From Micromonospora sp. ATA32 (GTDB lineage: Bacteria; Actinomycetota; Actinomycetes; Mycobacteriales; Micromonosporaceae), in contig JAEVHO010000001.1 in assembly GCA_016802835.1 (NCBI GenBank), positions 1 to 60,623 on the forward strand: a stretch of DNA of 60,623 bases, in the 5' to 3' direction. The position numbers were made by a program, and so were the translations under genes. Shown here piece after piece: positions 25,656 to 33,859 of the stretch. The notes below the pieces were generated by a model. The model had not been told where the DNA came from. It did not search any database and worked only from the letters and a program-made list of their open reading frames with translations. The first letter of the stretch is position 1, and each line of letters begins with the position of its first letter.

Positions 25656-26635
25656 GCGCCCCGACTATCGCCGGCCCCCGGCCCGTCCTCGGCTGGGAAG
25701 CGCAGCGGCCCGAATGGCTCGCCGCCCGCCGCCACGGCCTCGGCGCATCCGACGTCGCCGCCGTCCTCGGCTTCTCCCACTACACGACCCCATGGCAGGT
25801 GTGGGCCGAGAAGACCGAACACCGCCGGCCCGAAGACCTGCCGTCCGCCGCCGCCGAGCTCGGCATCGCGCTCGAACCGTGGCTGCTCGAACAGGCCGCC
25901 GTGCTGCTCGACCAGCCGGTCGTCCGTACCGACTACCAGCTGTACGCCCACCCGCAGCACGCGTGGCGGCTGTGCTCCCCCGACGGCACCACGCTCACCG
26001 GCGCGCTCGTGCAGTGCAAAACCGGCGGCCTGGCGTCCGGCTGGGGCACCCCGCGCGGCTGGGAGGACGGCGGCACCCCGCTCGGTTACGAGCTGCAAAC
26101 CCGGTGGGAGATGCACGTCATGGACCGGCCCCGGGTCGAAATCATCGCCCTGATCGCCGGTCTCGGGCTGATCCGCCGCACCGTCGTGCGGGACCTCGCC
26201 ATCGAGGCGGATCTGGTCGCACAGGTGTCCGAGTGGTACGAGCGGCACGTCGTCGCCGGGGTGGAGCCGCCGCTCGGCGGCACCGACAACGAGGTGCTGT
26301 CCGTCCTGTACCCGCACACCGACGGCACCGTCGCCGAACTCGACGACACCAACGCCCTCGAACTGTGGTCGTCGTACCGCGACGCCCACGGCCGGGAGAA
26401 GGCCGCGAAGGCAGACAAGGAAGCCGCCAGCGCCGGGCTCAAGGCGCTGATGCGTGACCACCAGTACGGCCGGCTCGACGGCCGCCTCCTATGCACCTGG
26501 GGGGAGAAGCAGGGTGCCGTGGACTGGCCGCGCCTGGTCGGCGACCTGGCGGAGACCGCCGGGGCGCCCGTGCCGAACCCGGATAACTACCGCAAGCCCG
26601 CAACCCGCTCCCTTTCCGTGAAGGACATGAAATGA
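25652..26635 (+). CDS. YqaJ-type viral exonuclease
   Basis: 327 residues from GTG 25652. Matches the YqaJ/lambda-exonuclease fold: RRHGLGASDVAAVLGFSHYT near residue 27, the acidic catalytic segment CSPDGTTLTGALVQCKTGG (Asp and the Q-x-K element), and YELQTRWEMHVMD, the conserved alpha-helix. Such 5'-3' exonucleases work with a RecT annealing protein, whose gene follows with an ATGA overlap. The pair would do phage recombination by single-strand annealing. Confidence 0.9.
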   Translation: MSAPTIAGPRPVLGWEAQRPEWLAARRHGLGASDVAAVLGFSHYTTPWQVWAEKTEHRRPEDLPSAAAELGIALEPWLLEQAAVLLDQPVVRTDYQLYAHPQHAWRLCSPDGTTLTGALVQCKTGGLASGWGTPRGWEDGGTPLGYELQTRWEMHVMDRPRVEIIALIAGLGLIRRTVVRDLAIEADLVAQVSEWYERHVVAGVEPPLGGTDNEVLSVLYPHTDGTVAELDDTNALELWSSYRDAHGREKAAKADKEAASAGLKALMRDHQYGRLDGRLLCTWGEKQGAVDWPRLVGDLAETAGAPVPNPDNYRKPATRSLSVKDMK

Positions 26636-27741
26636 CGATGGCAACCCGCACCGCCCAGCCGGACGCCCGCGCCGCGCTCGCCGCCCGCCGGGAGAACGGC
26701 GGCATGGCCACCAACACCCTCGCCGACCAGATCCGGGGGATGGAGAAGCAGTACCAGGCGGCGATGCCGCGGGGCGCCGAGGCGGCGCAGCTGGTGCGGG
26801 ACGCGCTGACCGCGCTGCGGATGACCCCGAAGCTCGCCGAGTGTGAGCACACCTCGGTGCTCGGCGCGCTGATGACCTGCGCCCAGCTGGGGCTGCGGCC
26901 CGGTGTGCTCGGCCACGCGTGGCTGCTGCCGTTCTGGGACAACAAGACCCGCGGCAACAAGGCGCAGCTGGTCATCGGCTACCAGGGCCTGATCGAACTG
27001 GCGCATCGGTCGGGGAAGATCTCGTCGCTGATCGCCCGCACCGTCTACCGGAACGACGAGTTCGAGGTCGACTACGGCCTGGCGGACTCGCTGGTGCACC
27101 GACCGAACCTGTTCGAGGAGCGGGGCGAGGCGATCGCCTACTACGCGATCGCGAAGTTCACCACTGGCGGGCACGCGTTCATCGTGATGACGCAGAAGGA
27201 GATGATCCGCTACCGGGACCTGCACGCGAAGGCCAAGACCCGCGAGGGCAAGATCTTCGGCCCGTGGGTGGACAACTTCGAGGGCATGGCGCACAAGACG
27301 TGCATCCGCCAGCTTTCGAAGTACATGCCGAAGTCGACGGAGCTGGCGGTCGCGCTGGCCGCCGACGAGGGCGTGCGGGTGGACCTGACGCCGACCGCCG
27401 ATCCGGCGGAGTCGACGGTGCACCCGGACTACATCGACAGCGAGGTGGTGGACACCCCCACGTCGGGCGCGGACGAGCCGGGTGCCGGTGAGCCGCCGCA
27501 GGGCGACGCCGATCAGCCGCAGGCAACGACCGGCGGTGGGCGCCCGTGCACGGCGAAGCAGCAGCAGGAGATCGCGATGCTGTCCGGTGAGCTGGACATG
27601 GACCGCGACGGGAAGCTCGCCTACCTGTCCGACCTCGTGGGCCGCACGGTGGCGTCGTCGAAGGAGCTGACGAACCGGGAGGCGGCGCAGGTCATCGCGA
27701 AGATGCAGGCGTTCAAGGCGCAGCAGGAGCCGTCGGCGTGA
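26632..27741 (+). CDS. recT: RecT-family single-strand annealing protein
   Basis: 369 residues. RecT features in residues 35-250: LTALRMTPKLAECEHTSVLG, CAQLGLRPGVLGHAWLLPFW, LVIGYQGLIELAHRSGKISS and EGMAHKTCIRQLSKYMP. The C-terminal 110 residues are Pro/Gly/Thr-rich with a final helical part. RecT anneals complementary single strands and pairs with the YqaJ exonuclease encoded just upstream. Gene ends in a GTGA overlap with an HNH gene. Confidence 0.95.
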   Translation: MTMATRTAQPDARAALAARRENGGMATNTLADQIRGMEKQYQAAMPRGAEAAQLVRDALTALRMTPKLAECEHTSVLGALMTCAQLGLRPGVLGHAWLLPFWDNKTRGNKAQLVIGYQGLIELAHRSGKISSLIARTVYRNDEFEVDYGLADSLVHRPNLFEERGEAIAYYAIAKFTTGGHAFIVMTQKEMIRYRDLHAKAKTREGKIFGPWVDNFEGMAHKTCIRQLSKYMPKSTELAVALAADEGVRVDLTPTADPAESTVHPDYIDSEVVDTPTSGADEPGAGEPPQGDADQPQATTGGGRPCTAKQQQEIAMLSGELDMDRDGKLAYLSDLVGRTVASSKELTNREAAQVIAKMQAFKAQQEPSA

Positions 27742-28385
27742 GCACCGCACTGATCGACAAGCTGTTCGACCGCATCCGGAAGACCGACGCGTGCTGGGAG
27801 TGGACCGGGACGGTCAATGGTGAGGGTTACGGCTCGTTCACCCTCTACACGCCGGGCGGCAAGGGAGAACACCGCGCGACCCACGCGGCGCATCGCCTGG
27901 TCTACACCGAGCTGGTCGGGCCAATCCCGGACGGTTTGACGCTCGACCACCTCTGCCACAACGTCGACTCGGGGTGCGCTGGCGGCAGGCAGTGTCGCCA
28001 CCGCCGCTGCGTCAACCCTGAGCACCTTGAGCCGGTCGCCTTCGAGGTGAACGTGAGTCGCGGCCTCGGCCCGACAGCCGACAACGCGCGAAAGACCCGC
28101 TGCGTCAGCGGTCACGAGTTCACGCCGGAGAACACCTACGTCCGTCCGGAGGGTGGCCGGGAATGCCGCGAGTGCATCCGCACCCGCAACCGGCAGCGCA
28201 AGTCGGCACTGCGAGCCGCCGCCCAGCCCCGGATCCCGCGCTGCCGCAGGGGCCATGAGTTCACGCCCGAGAACACCATGCGCAGCGCCGGTAGGCGGCG
28301 GTGCAAGGCCTGCCGCGACGCGTGGTGGATGAAGAACCGCGACCGCCTCGCGGTCGCGGATGTCGAGAGCGGAGCGATCGCATGA
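27738..28385 (+). CDS. HNH endonuclease with two tandem zinc repeats
   Basis: 215 residues. An HNH_3-type domain lies in residues 15-100 (CWEWTGTVNGEGYGSF, then GLTLDHLCHNVDSG and CVNPEHLEPV). Two near-identical Cys modules follow: KTRCVSGHEFTPENTY with CRECIRTRN, and PRCRRGHEFTPENTM with CKACRDAWW. The repeats probably bind DNA. The gene is joined to recT and to the exonuclease gene by overlapping start/stop codons at both ends, so it is fully integrated in the operon. Confidence 0.85.
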   Translation: MSTALIDKLFDRIRKTDACWEWTGTVNGEGYGSFTLYTPGGKGEHRATHAAHRLVYTELVGPIPDGLTLDHLCHNVDSGCAGGRQCRHRRCVNPEHLEPVAFEVNVSRGLGPTADNARKTRCVSGHEFTPENTYVRPEGGRECRECIRTRNRQRKSALRAAAQPRIPRCRRGHEFTPENTMRSAGRRRCKACRDAWWMKNRDRLAVADVESGAIA

Positions 28386-29278
28386 GCTGGCACCTCGGGC
28401 CCCTCTGTCCGTTCGACACCGAGAGTTCGGGCGTTGACGTCGAGAACGACCGGATCGTCTCGGCGACCGTCGCCCGCATCCAGCCCGGCGAGCCGACGGC
28501 GGTGAGCTCCCACCTGATCGCTGTCGACGTCGACATCCCCCAGGCAGCCACGGACGTCCACGGGATCAGCACCGAGCACGCCCGCGCCAACGGCAAGCCC
28601 GCCGGCGAGGTCCTCGACGCGGTGGCCGCCGACCTGGCCGACGCGTTGGGGGCCGGGGTACCGGTCGTCGGTGCCAACCTGGCCTACGACTTCACCATTC
28701 TTGACCGGGAGCTGCGACGTCATCATCTGCCGACGTTGGAGGACCGGCTCTGCGGGTGGATCGCCCCGGTCATCGACGTCATGGTGATCGACAAGGCCGT
28801 CGACCGGTACCGGCCGGGCGGTCGGAAGCTGGTCGACCTGTGCGCCCACTACGGGGTGCGGATCGATGGGGCGCACGACGCCGAGTTCGACGCCCTGGCG
28901 GCGGCGCGGGTGGCGTACCGGATCGGGCAGCGGGCGCACATGCCCACCGGGCGGCTGGTGGACCTGTACCGCGACCGGCGGTACCCGTCCCGGCTGGCCG
29001 AGTCGTTCCAGTCGCTGGCCTCCATGTCCCTCGCGGAGCTGCACCCCGCCCAGGTGGGCTGGTACGCCACGCAGGCGGAAGGCCTGGCCGCGTACTGGAT
29101 GAAGCAGGCAAACGAGCTGGAGCACCTCGCGGGGCGGAAGACCGACGACGCGGAGCGGGTGACCATGCTGGCCGACGCGGAGGAGCTGCGTCGGCGCGCC
29201 GAGGGCGTGAGCACGGAGTGGCCGCTCCGCCGGGTGGTCGCCGGTGGCGCCGAGACGGCCGCGCGGGCGGTGGCGTGA
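28382..29278 (+). CDS. DnaQ-like 3'-5' exonuclease
   Basis: 298 residues. DEDD-type exonuclease motifs: Exo I FDTESSGVDVENDRIV, Exo II GANLAYDFTILDRELRR (Asp in YDFT) and Exo III AHDAEFDALAAARV (His and Asp). Residues 180 to the end carry a helical C-terminal extension. Could proofread or process ends in phage recombination or replication. Start overlaps the HNH gene stop. Confidence 0.9.
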   Translation: MSWHLGPLCPFDTESSGVDVENDRIVSATVARIQPGEPTAVSSHLIAVDVDIPQAATDVHGISTEHARANGKPAGEVLDAVAADLADALGAGVPVVGANLAYDFTILDRELRRHHLPTLEDRLCGWIAPVIDVMVIDKAVDRYRPGGRKLVDLCAHYGVRIDGAHDAEFDALAAARVAYRIGQRAHMPTGRLVDLYRDRRYPSRLAESFQSLASMSLAELHPAQVGWYATQAEGLAAYWMKQANELEHLAGRKTDDAERVTMLADAEELRRRAEGVSTEWPLRRVVAGGAETAARAVA

Positions 29279-29793
29279 TGGCTGAGCCGTTCCGCCTGCT
29301 CGTGACTGGCAGCCGCCAGTGGTCGGACACCGCCCTGTTTCGGCGGGAGATGGACACGATCGCCCGGACCGTCGCCGAGGCCGGCCACACCCGGCTGGTC
29401 GTCGTGCATGGCGCCTGCTACCCGCCGCCGTGCCGGCCGTCGGGGATCCGCCCGCACGAGTCGGCGGACTGGCTGGCCCACCTGTGGGTGGCGCTCCTGA
29501 CCCATCCGCTGCCGGTGACGGAGGAGCCGCACCCGGCGAAGTGGACCGCCGAATGCCGGAAGTCGTGCCGCCCCGGTCACCGCCGGGAGCGGCGCTCCGG
29601 CTCGATCTGCCCGGCCGCCGGCAACTACCGCAACCAACTGATGGTCGACCTCGGCGCGGACCAGGGGATCGGGTTCCCGCTGGACCGGTCGGTCGGCACC
29701 CGCGACTGCATCGCCCGCATGAACCAGGCAGGCATCCCCGTGCGCGTGGTCAACCCGCGCGCCACCACCACGACTACCGGAGGAACCCCATGA
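29278..29793 (+). CDS. SLOG/DUF2493-type nucleotide-binding protein
   Basis: 171 residues starting in a TGATG overlap. N-terminal Rossmann-like strand and loop FRLLVTGSRQWSDTALFRRE is typical of SLOG (YspA/DUF2493) proteins, which bind nucleotide-type ligands. The middle has extra His/Cys residues (CYPPPCRPSG, CRKSCRPGHR). C-terminus ends STGTRDC-like (GTRDCIARMNQAGIPVRVV), fitting the family. Substrate unknown. Confidence 0.75.
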   Translation: MAEPFRLLVTGSRQWSDTALFRREMDTIARTVAEAGHTRLVVVHGACYPPPCRPSGIRPHESADWLAHLWVALLTHPLPVTEEPHPAKWTAECRKSCRPGHRRERRSGSICPAAGNYRNQLMVDLGADQGIGFPLDRSVGTRDCIARMNQAGIPVRVVNPRATTTTTGGTP

Positions 29794-30389
29794 TGCTCAA
29801 CCCGAAGACGTTGGAGGCGATGCGCGTCCTGGAGGAGCGCATCCTGCATTCGCTGCTCACCGAGCGGCACGGCCGGGTCGAGGACCCGTACTACGCCGCC
29901 GCGAACGAGCACGCCGACGAGGGCATTGCGCTGGCCGCCCGCGACCTGGTCGACGCGATCAATGCCGGTAGCCCGCAGGACTGGCCGGTCGACTGGGCGT
30001 GCGGCGAGGTGGGTACGGGCTGGCCGAACGGCACCGCCGGTGACCCGGTGCACACCGAGCCGTGCCGGCTGCGGCCCGACCACGACGGCGACCACGACTG
30101 GGCGATCCGGGAGGACGCCGCCGAGGCGGCTCAGCTCCGCGCGGAACTGCGTCGCCTTCAACCGGTCGTCGAGGCGGCCAAGCACACTGTCGCCGCATGG
30201 CGTGCGCTCGACGTCGTCGACCTGGGTGAGCGGGAAGGGCTGCTCGTCAATGTGGTCGGTGAACTGCCCGCCGAGGTCGCGCCGAATGGCTGCGACGACT
30301 GCTCCGTCGAGCCGGGCGAGCGGCACCGCTACTTCCACTGCACCGGCAACCACCGGGTGCTGCTGCGGTCGGAGGTGCGGGCCACATGA
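29790..30389 (+). CDS. Hypothetical phage protein
   Basis: 199 residues from ATG 29790 behind AGGA. Helical N-terminus (ILHSLLTERHGRVEDPYYAA), a central HTEPCRLRPDHDGDHDWAI stretch that is common in phage proteins, and a Cys/His tail (CDDCSVEPGERHRYFHC). Probably metal-binding. No function assigned. Confidence 0.6.
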   Translation: MMLNPKTLEAMRVLEERILHSLLTERHGRVEDPYYAAANEHADEGIALAARDLVDAINAGSPQDWPVDWACGEVGTGWPNGTAGDPVHTEPCRLRPDHDGDHDWAIREDAAEAAQLRAELRRLQPVVEAAKHTVAAWRALDVVDLGEREGLLVNVVGELPAEVAPNGCDDCSVEPGERHRYFHCTGNHRVLLRSEVRAT

Positions 30390-30781
30390 CCGACACGAAG
30401 ATCGCAACCGAGGCCGTCAACGGGCCGTGGGTCGCGTACCTCGCCGACCCGTCCGGCTTCGTGTACCAGAGCGTCGACGACGCCATGGACGACCTCGGCG
30501 GCGACGAAGAGGTCCGCATCGGGGTCGCACGTCGCACGGCCGCCCCGAAGGAGCGCGACGGCGGGCTCCGCCTGCCCGGCACCACCACGTGTGGTGACGA
30601 GGCGTACGAGATCGAGTGCTACCTCGACGGCGATGGCAACCCGGCGGAGAGCGCCGCCGCCCGGTACGCGCAGGCGCAGGCCATGGCCCTCGGCCTGAAC
30701 CGGGTCAGCCAGCACGAGCCGGCGCCGGGCTACCCGTGCGTCAACGAGGCGTGCGGCTGCCGGAAGGCGGTGACCAACTGA
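30386..30781 (+). CDS. Hypothetical phage protein
   Basis: 131 residues. Acidic, with YQSVDDAMDDLGGDEEVRIG and a Cys motif at the end (CVNEACGCRKAVTN). Overlaps the previous gene by ATGA and touches the RusA start. Function unknown. Confidence 0.6.
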   Translation: MTDTKIATEAVNGPWVAYLADPSGFVYQSVDDAMDDLGGDEEVRIGVARRTAAPKERDGGLRLPGTTTCGDEAYEIECYLDGDGNPAESAAARYAQAQAMALGLNRVSQHEPAPGYPCVNEACGCRKAVTN

Positions 30782-31287
30782 TGCAGACGGCCACCCTGCC
30801 CATCCCCGCGGCCGCCGGCACCGCGCCGCTGATCGACATTCACGTCTTCGGCACCCCCCGCCCCAAGGGGTCGCTGCGGCACGTCGGCAACGGGCGCATG
30901 GTCGAGCAGCTCAAGCACTCCCCCGACTGGCGGCGCGCCGTCGTCGAGGACGCCCACAAGGCGATCGCCTGCGTCTGCGGCGACCCGGACTGCCACACCC
31001 TGCTGCCCGGGTACCCCTTCGAGGGGGCGGTCGAGGTGCTCATCTCGCTGTACTTCGCCAAGCCGAAGTCGGCGCCGAAGACCCGGCCGATCCTCCCCAC
31101 CTCCCGCGCCACCGGCGACGCCGACAAGCACGCCCGGAACATCTTCGACGCCCTGCAGGACGCCGGGGTCATCAAGGACGACTCGCAGGTCGTCGACCAC
31201 CACGTGTCGAAGCGGTACTGCCGGCCGGGTGAGACGCCGGGGGCGCGGATCGCGGTGCGTCCGGTGGACCCGGAGGTGGCCCGATGA
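30781..31287 (+). CDS. rusA: RusA-family Holliday junction resolvase
   Basis: 168 residues. RusA signature: an N-terminal strand IDIHVFGTPRPKGSLRHV and the metal-binding acidic core in TGDADKHARNIFDALQDAGV followed by IKDDSQVVDHH. RusA cleaves four-way junctions as a dimer; in a phage it would resolve recombination intermediates made by the YqaJ/RecT pair upstream. The Asp residues of the D-x-D-N-x-x-K/D-x-x-x-D-x-L core are present, so the enzyme looks active. Confidence 0.93.
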   Translation: MQTATLPIPAAAGTAPLIDIHVFGTPRPKGSLRHVGNGRMVEQLKHSPDWRRAVVEDAHKAIACVCGDPDCHTLLPGYPFEGAVEVLISLYFAKPKSAPKTRPILPTSRATGDADKHARNIFDALQDAGVIKDDSQVVDHHVSKRYCRPGETPGARIAVRPVDPEVAR

Positions 31288-31613
31288 GCGGCCGCTGCGA
31301 GATCCCCGGGCACGCCACCATGGCCGCCGAGCTCGCCCAGGTGCGCGGCGAGCACCAGGTCCTCGAGCGGCTCGTCGTGGACACGGTCATCGCCACCCCG
31401 CTGCCAGTGAACGCCGACGCGGTGATCGCCAGCCGTCCGAGCGTGCCGTACCGGTCGCACACGGTCGACGGCCTGTCCGGCGTCACCGTCCGCGAAACCG
31501 ATGGGCAGGTGGTCATCGACGGGCTCGCCCACACCCCCGCCGCGGCGCTCGAACTGTCGGCCGCGATCGCCCGCGCCGTCCGCGAAACCACCACTGGAGC
31601 CTGCCGTGGGTGA
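31284..31613 (+). CDS. Hypothetical phage protein
   Basis: 109 residues. Starts MSGRCEIPGHATMAAELAQV, strand-rich afterwards (VTVRETDGQVVIDGLAHTP). Ends in a GTGGGTGA overlap with the next gene. Function unknown. Confidence 0.55.
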   Translation: MSGRCEIPGHATMAAELAQVRGEHQVLERLVVDTVIATPLPVNADAVIASRPSVPYRSHTVDGLSGVTVRETDGQVVIDGLAHTPAAALELSAAIARAVRETTTGACRG

Positions 31614-32592
31614 CACGAACATCGAGTGGACCCAGCGGCCCGGCACCGTCGGCGCCGTCTGGAACCCCACCACCGGCTGCGACCGGATCTCCGCCGGCTG
31701 CGACCACTGCTACGCGCTCACGATGGCCAAGCGGCTGAAGGGCATGGGGTCGGCGAAGTATCAGACCGACGGCGACCCGCGCACCAGCGGCCCCGGCTTC
31801 GGGGTGGCCATCCACCCGGGCGAGTTGGAGAAGCCACGTAGCTGGCGCAAGCCGCGCACCGTCTTCGTCAACTCCATGTCGGACCTGTTCCACGCCCGTG
31901 TGCCCGGTGAGCACATCGCCCGGGTCTGGCAGACGATGGCGACCACTTCACGGCACACCTACCAGATCCTGACCAAGCGGCCCGAGCGGATGCGCGACTG
32001 GGTCAACCGCTGCAAGGTCAGCCCCAATGGGTGGATCACTCACGACGGCACCGACCCGGGGGGTGCCTACGACGGCACCGGCATCATCGTCGGCTACCCG
32101 GAACCCACCTGGCAGCCCGGCCTCGACCGGGGGCCGCGTGGAGGCAAGCTCCGGGGCAGGGGGCAACCGCGCGCCTACGGGTGGCCGCTGTCGAACGTGT
32201 GGCTCGGCACGTCCATCGAGTCCGACAAGCACGTAGGCCGGGCCGACGCGCTCCGTGCCACCCCGGCCGCAGTGCGGTTCATTTCCGCCGAGCCGCTGCT
32301 CGGCCCGCTCCCGTCGCTCGACCTGACCGGCATCGACTGGCTGATCCTCGGCGGCGAGTCCGGGGCCGGCGCCCGACCGCTCAACGTCGGCTGGTTCCAC
32401 GACCTCGTCGACAAGGCGCAGGACTCCGGCACCGCCGTGTTCGTCAAGCAGCTCGGCGCGGTGTGGGCGCAGGACACCCACGTCGCCGGGCAGCCCGTCG
32501 CCCGCACCGACCCGAAGGGCGGCAAGCTCGAGTACCTGCCGAAGGCGCTGCGGATCCGCGAGTACCCGACCCCTCGCCTGGCGGTGGCGTGA
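31606..32592 (+). CDS. Gp37/Gp68-type DUF5131 protein
   Basis: 328 residues from GTG 31606. Family signature at the start: IEWTQRPGTVGAVWNPTTGC then DRISAGCDHCYALTMAKR, a Cys-x7-Cys-x2-Cys cluster like a radical-SAM iron-sulfur site. FVNSMSDLFHARV, YQILTKRPERM and WLILGGESGAGARP are also family features. The enzymatic role in phages is unknown. Located beside DUF4326 and ParB-like genes, a frequent actinophage arrangement. Confidence 0.88.
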   Translation: MGDTNIEWTQRPGTVGAVWNPTTGCDRISAGCDHCYALTMAKRLKGMGSAKYQTDGDPRTSGPGFGVAIHPGELEKPRSWRKPRTVFVNSMSDLFHARVPGEHIARVWQTMATTSRHTYQILTKRPERMRDWVNRCKVSPNGWITHDGTDPGGAYDGTGIIVGYPEPTWQPGLDRGPRGGKLRGRGQPRAYGWPLSNVWLGTSIESDKHVGRADALRATPAAVRFISAEPLLGPLPSLDLTGIDWLILGGESGAGARPLNVGWFHDLVDKAQDSGTAVFVKQLGAVWAQDTHVAGQPVARTDPKGGKLEYLPKALRIREYPTPRLAVA

Positions 32593-32963
32593 TGGCGAAG
32601 CGGATCCAGCGCAAGCGCACCGCTGGCTGGCGGATGCCCGAGAACACCGTCTACGTCGGCCGACCCACCAAGTTCGGCAACCCCTGGTCGGTCGGCGATG
32701 GCTACCGGGCGTCCGTCGAACCGGCGTGCGACCCGGCGCGCAACAACGGCAGGGTCATCGGACCCGAGGACTGCTTCGTGTCCGCGTTCGTGGAGACCGC
32801 CGAGCAGGCGGTCGCGCTGTACGAGGGGGCATGGCTCACCGAGGACTTGCGCGAGGAAGCCCGCGCCCAGCTGGCCGGCAAGAACCTGGCCTGCTGGTGC
32901 CCGCTCGACCAGCCGTGCCACACGGACGTGCTGCTGGAAATCGCGAACGGGAGCGGGCAGTGA
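32592..32963 (+). CDS. DUF4326 protein
   Basis: 123 residues in a TGATG overlap. The family core is complete: VYVGRPTKFGNPWSVG near the start and NLACWCPLDQPCHTDVLLEI at the end, with conserved Trp, Cys and His. DUF4326 proteins are widespread in phages and of unknown biochemical function. Confidence 0.88.
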   Translation: MAKRIQRKRTAGWRMPENTVYVGRPTKFGNPWSVGDGYRASVEPACDPARNNGRVIGPEDCFVSAFVETAEQAVALYEGAWLTEDLREEARAQLAGKNLACWCPLDQPCHTDVLLEIANGSGQ

Positions 32964-33859
32964 TGGCCGGCCAGGTTGAGGCGATCGACGGCGTCTTCCT
33001 CTGCATCCCCGTCGACCACATCGAGCCCGGCCCGAACGCCCGCGGCAACGTCGGCGACGTCACCGAACTTGCCGCCTCCCTCAAGGCGATCGGCCAGCTC
33101 GTGCCCGTCCTCGTCGAGCCCCTGCCCGAAGGTCGGTACCAGCTGCTCGACGGGCACCGCCGCCACGCCGCCGCCAACGAAGCTGGGATCGCCCACCTGA
33201 CCGCGATCGTGCGGCACACCGACGACAACGCAGTCCGGCGCACCGTCCGGCAGCTGAGCATCCAGTCGCACGCCCGACCGTTCGACCCGATGGCCGAGGC
33301 CCGCGCACTGCACAAGCTGATGTTCGAGCAGAACCTGACCCGGGAGGACATCGCCCGCATGGTCGGCAAGAGCCCCGGCTGGGTGCGGGACCGGGTCAGC
33401 CTCGTGCACCTCGAGCCCGGCGAGCAGCGGGACGTCGAGACCGGCCGCCTGTCGGTGTCGGAGGCGCTGCTGCGGCTGCGGAACCGGCGGGAGATGCGGG
33501 AGGGCCGCCAGCCCACCCAGCATCAGCCGGCACGCCCGTCCACCGGCAGGACGGCGGCCGCCCGGAAGACCGCCGCGCCGGAGGGCCGCCGCGCCCAGGT
33601 CGTGGCGCTGCTCGCTGACGGCGCGAGCCTCGACGACGTCGCCGCGGCGCTGCACATCTCCCCGTCGACCGCGAAGACCCACCTGCAGGACCTGTACCGG
33701 CAGCTCGGCGCCCGCAACGCCGCGCACGCCGTGCACCTGGCCTACCAGCAGGGGCTGCTTCGCGCCGCCGCCGGCTGTGACCGGTGCGCGTCCCGCCCCC
33801 ACCACGACCCGGCCGCCGTGGTGGCCGCCCAGCTCACGGAGGACAACGCCCCATGCTGA
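32963..33859 (+). CDS. ParB-like protein with C-terminal LuxR-type helix-turn-helix
   Basis: 298 residues. ParB/Spo0J N-domain in residues 15-90 (VDHIEPGPNARGNVGDVTEL, then YQLLDGHRRHAAANEAGI with the GxRR-type loop). A KorB-like helix-turn-helix follows (TREDIARMVGKSPGWVRDRV). The C-terminal third adds a LuxR-type helix-turn-helix (DDVAAALHISPSTAKTHLQD). A single-copy prophage needs no partition system, so this may be a regulator rather than a partition protein, or serve a plasmid-like stage. Confidence 0.85.
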   Translation: MAGQVEAIDGVFLCIPVDHIEPGPNARGNVGDVTELAASLKAIGQLVPVLVEPLPEGRYQLLDGHRRHAAANEAGIAHLTAIVRHTDDNAVRRTVRQLSIQSHARPFDPMAEARALHKLMFEQNLTREDIARMVGKSPGWVRDRVSLVHLEPGEQRDVETGRLSVSEALLRLRNRREMREGRQPTQHQPARPSTGRTAAARKTAAPEGRRAQVVALLADGASLDDVAAALHISPSTAKTHLQDLYRQLGARNAAHAVHLAYQQGLLRAAAGCDRCASRPHHDPAAVVAAQLTEDNAPC

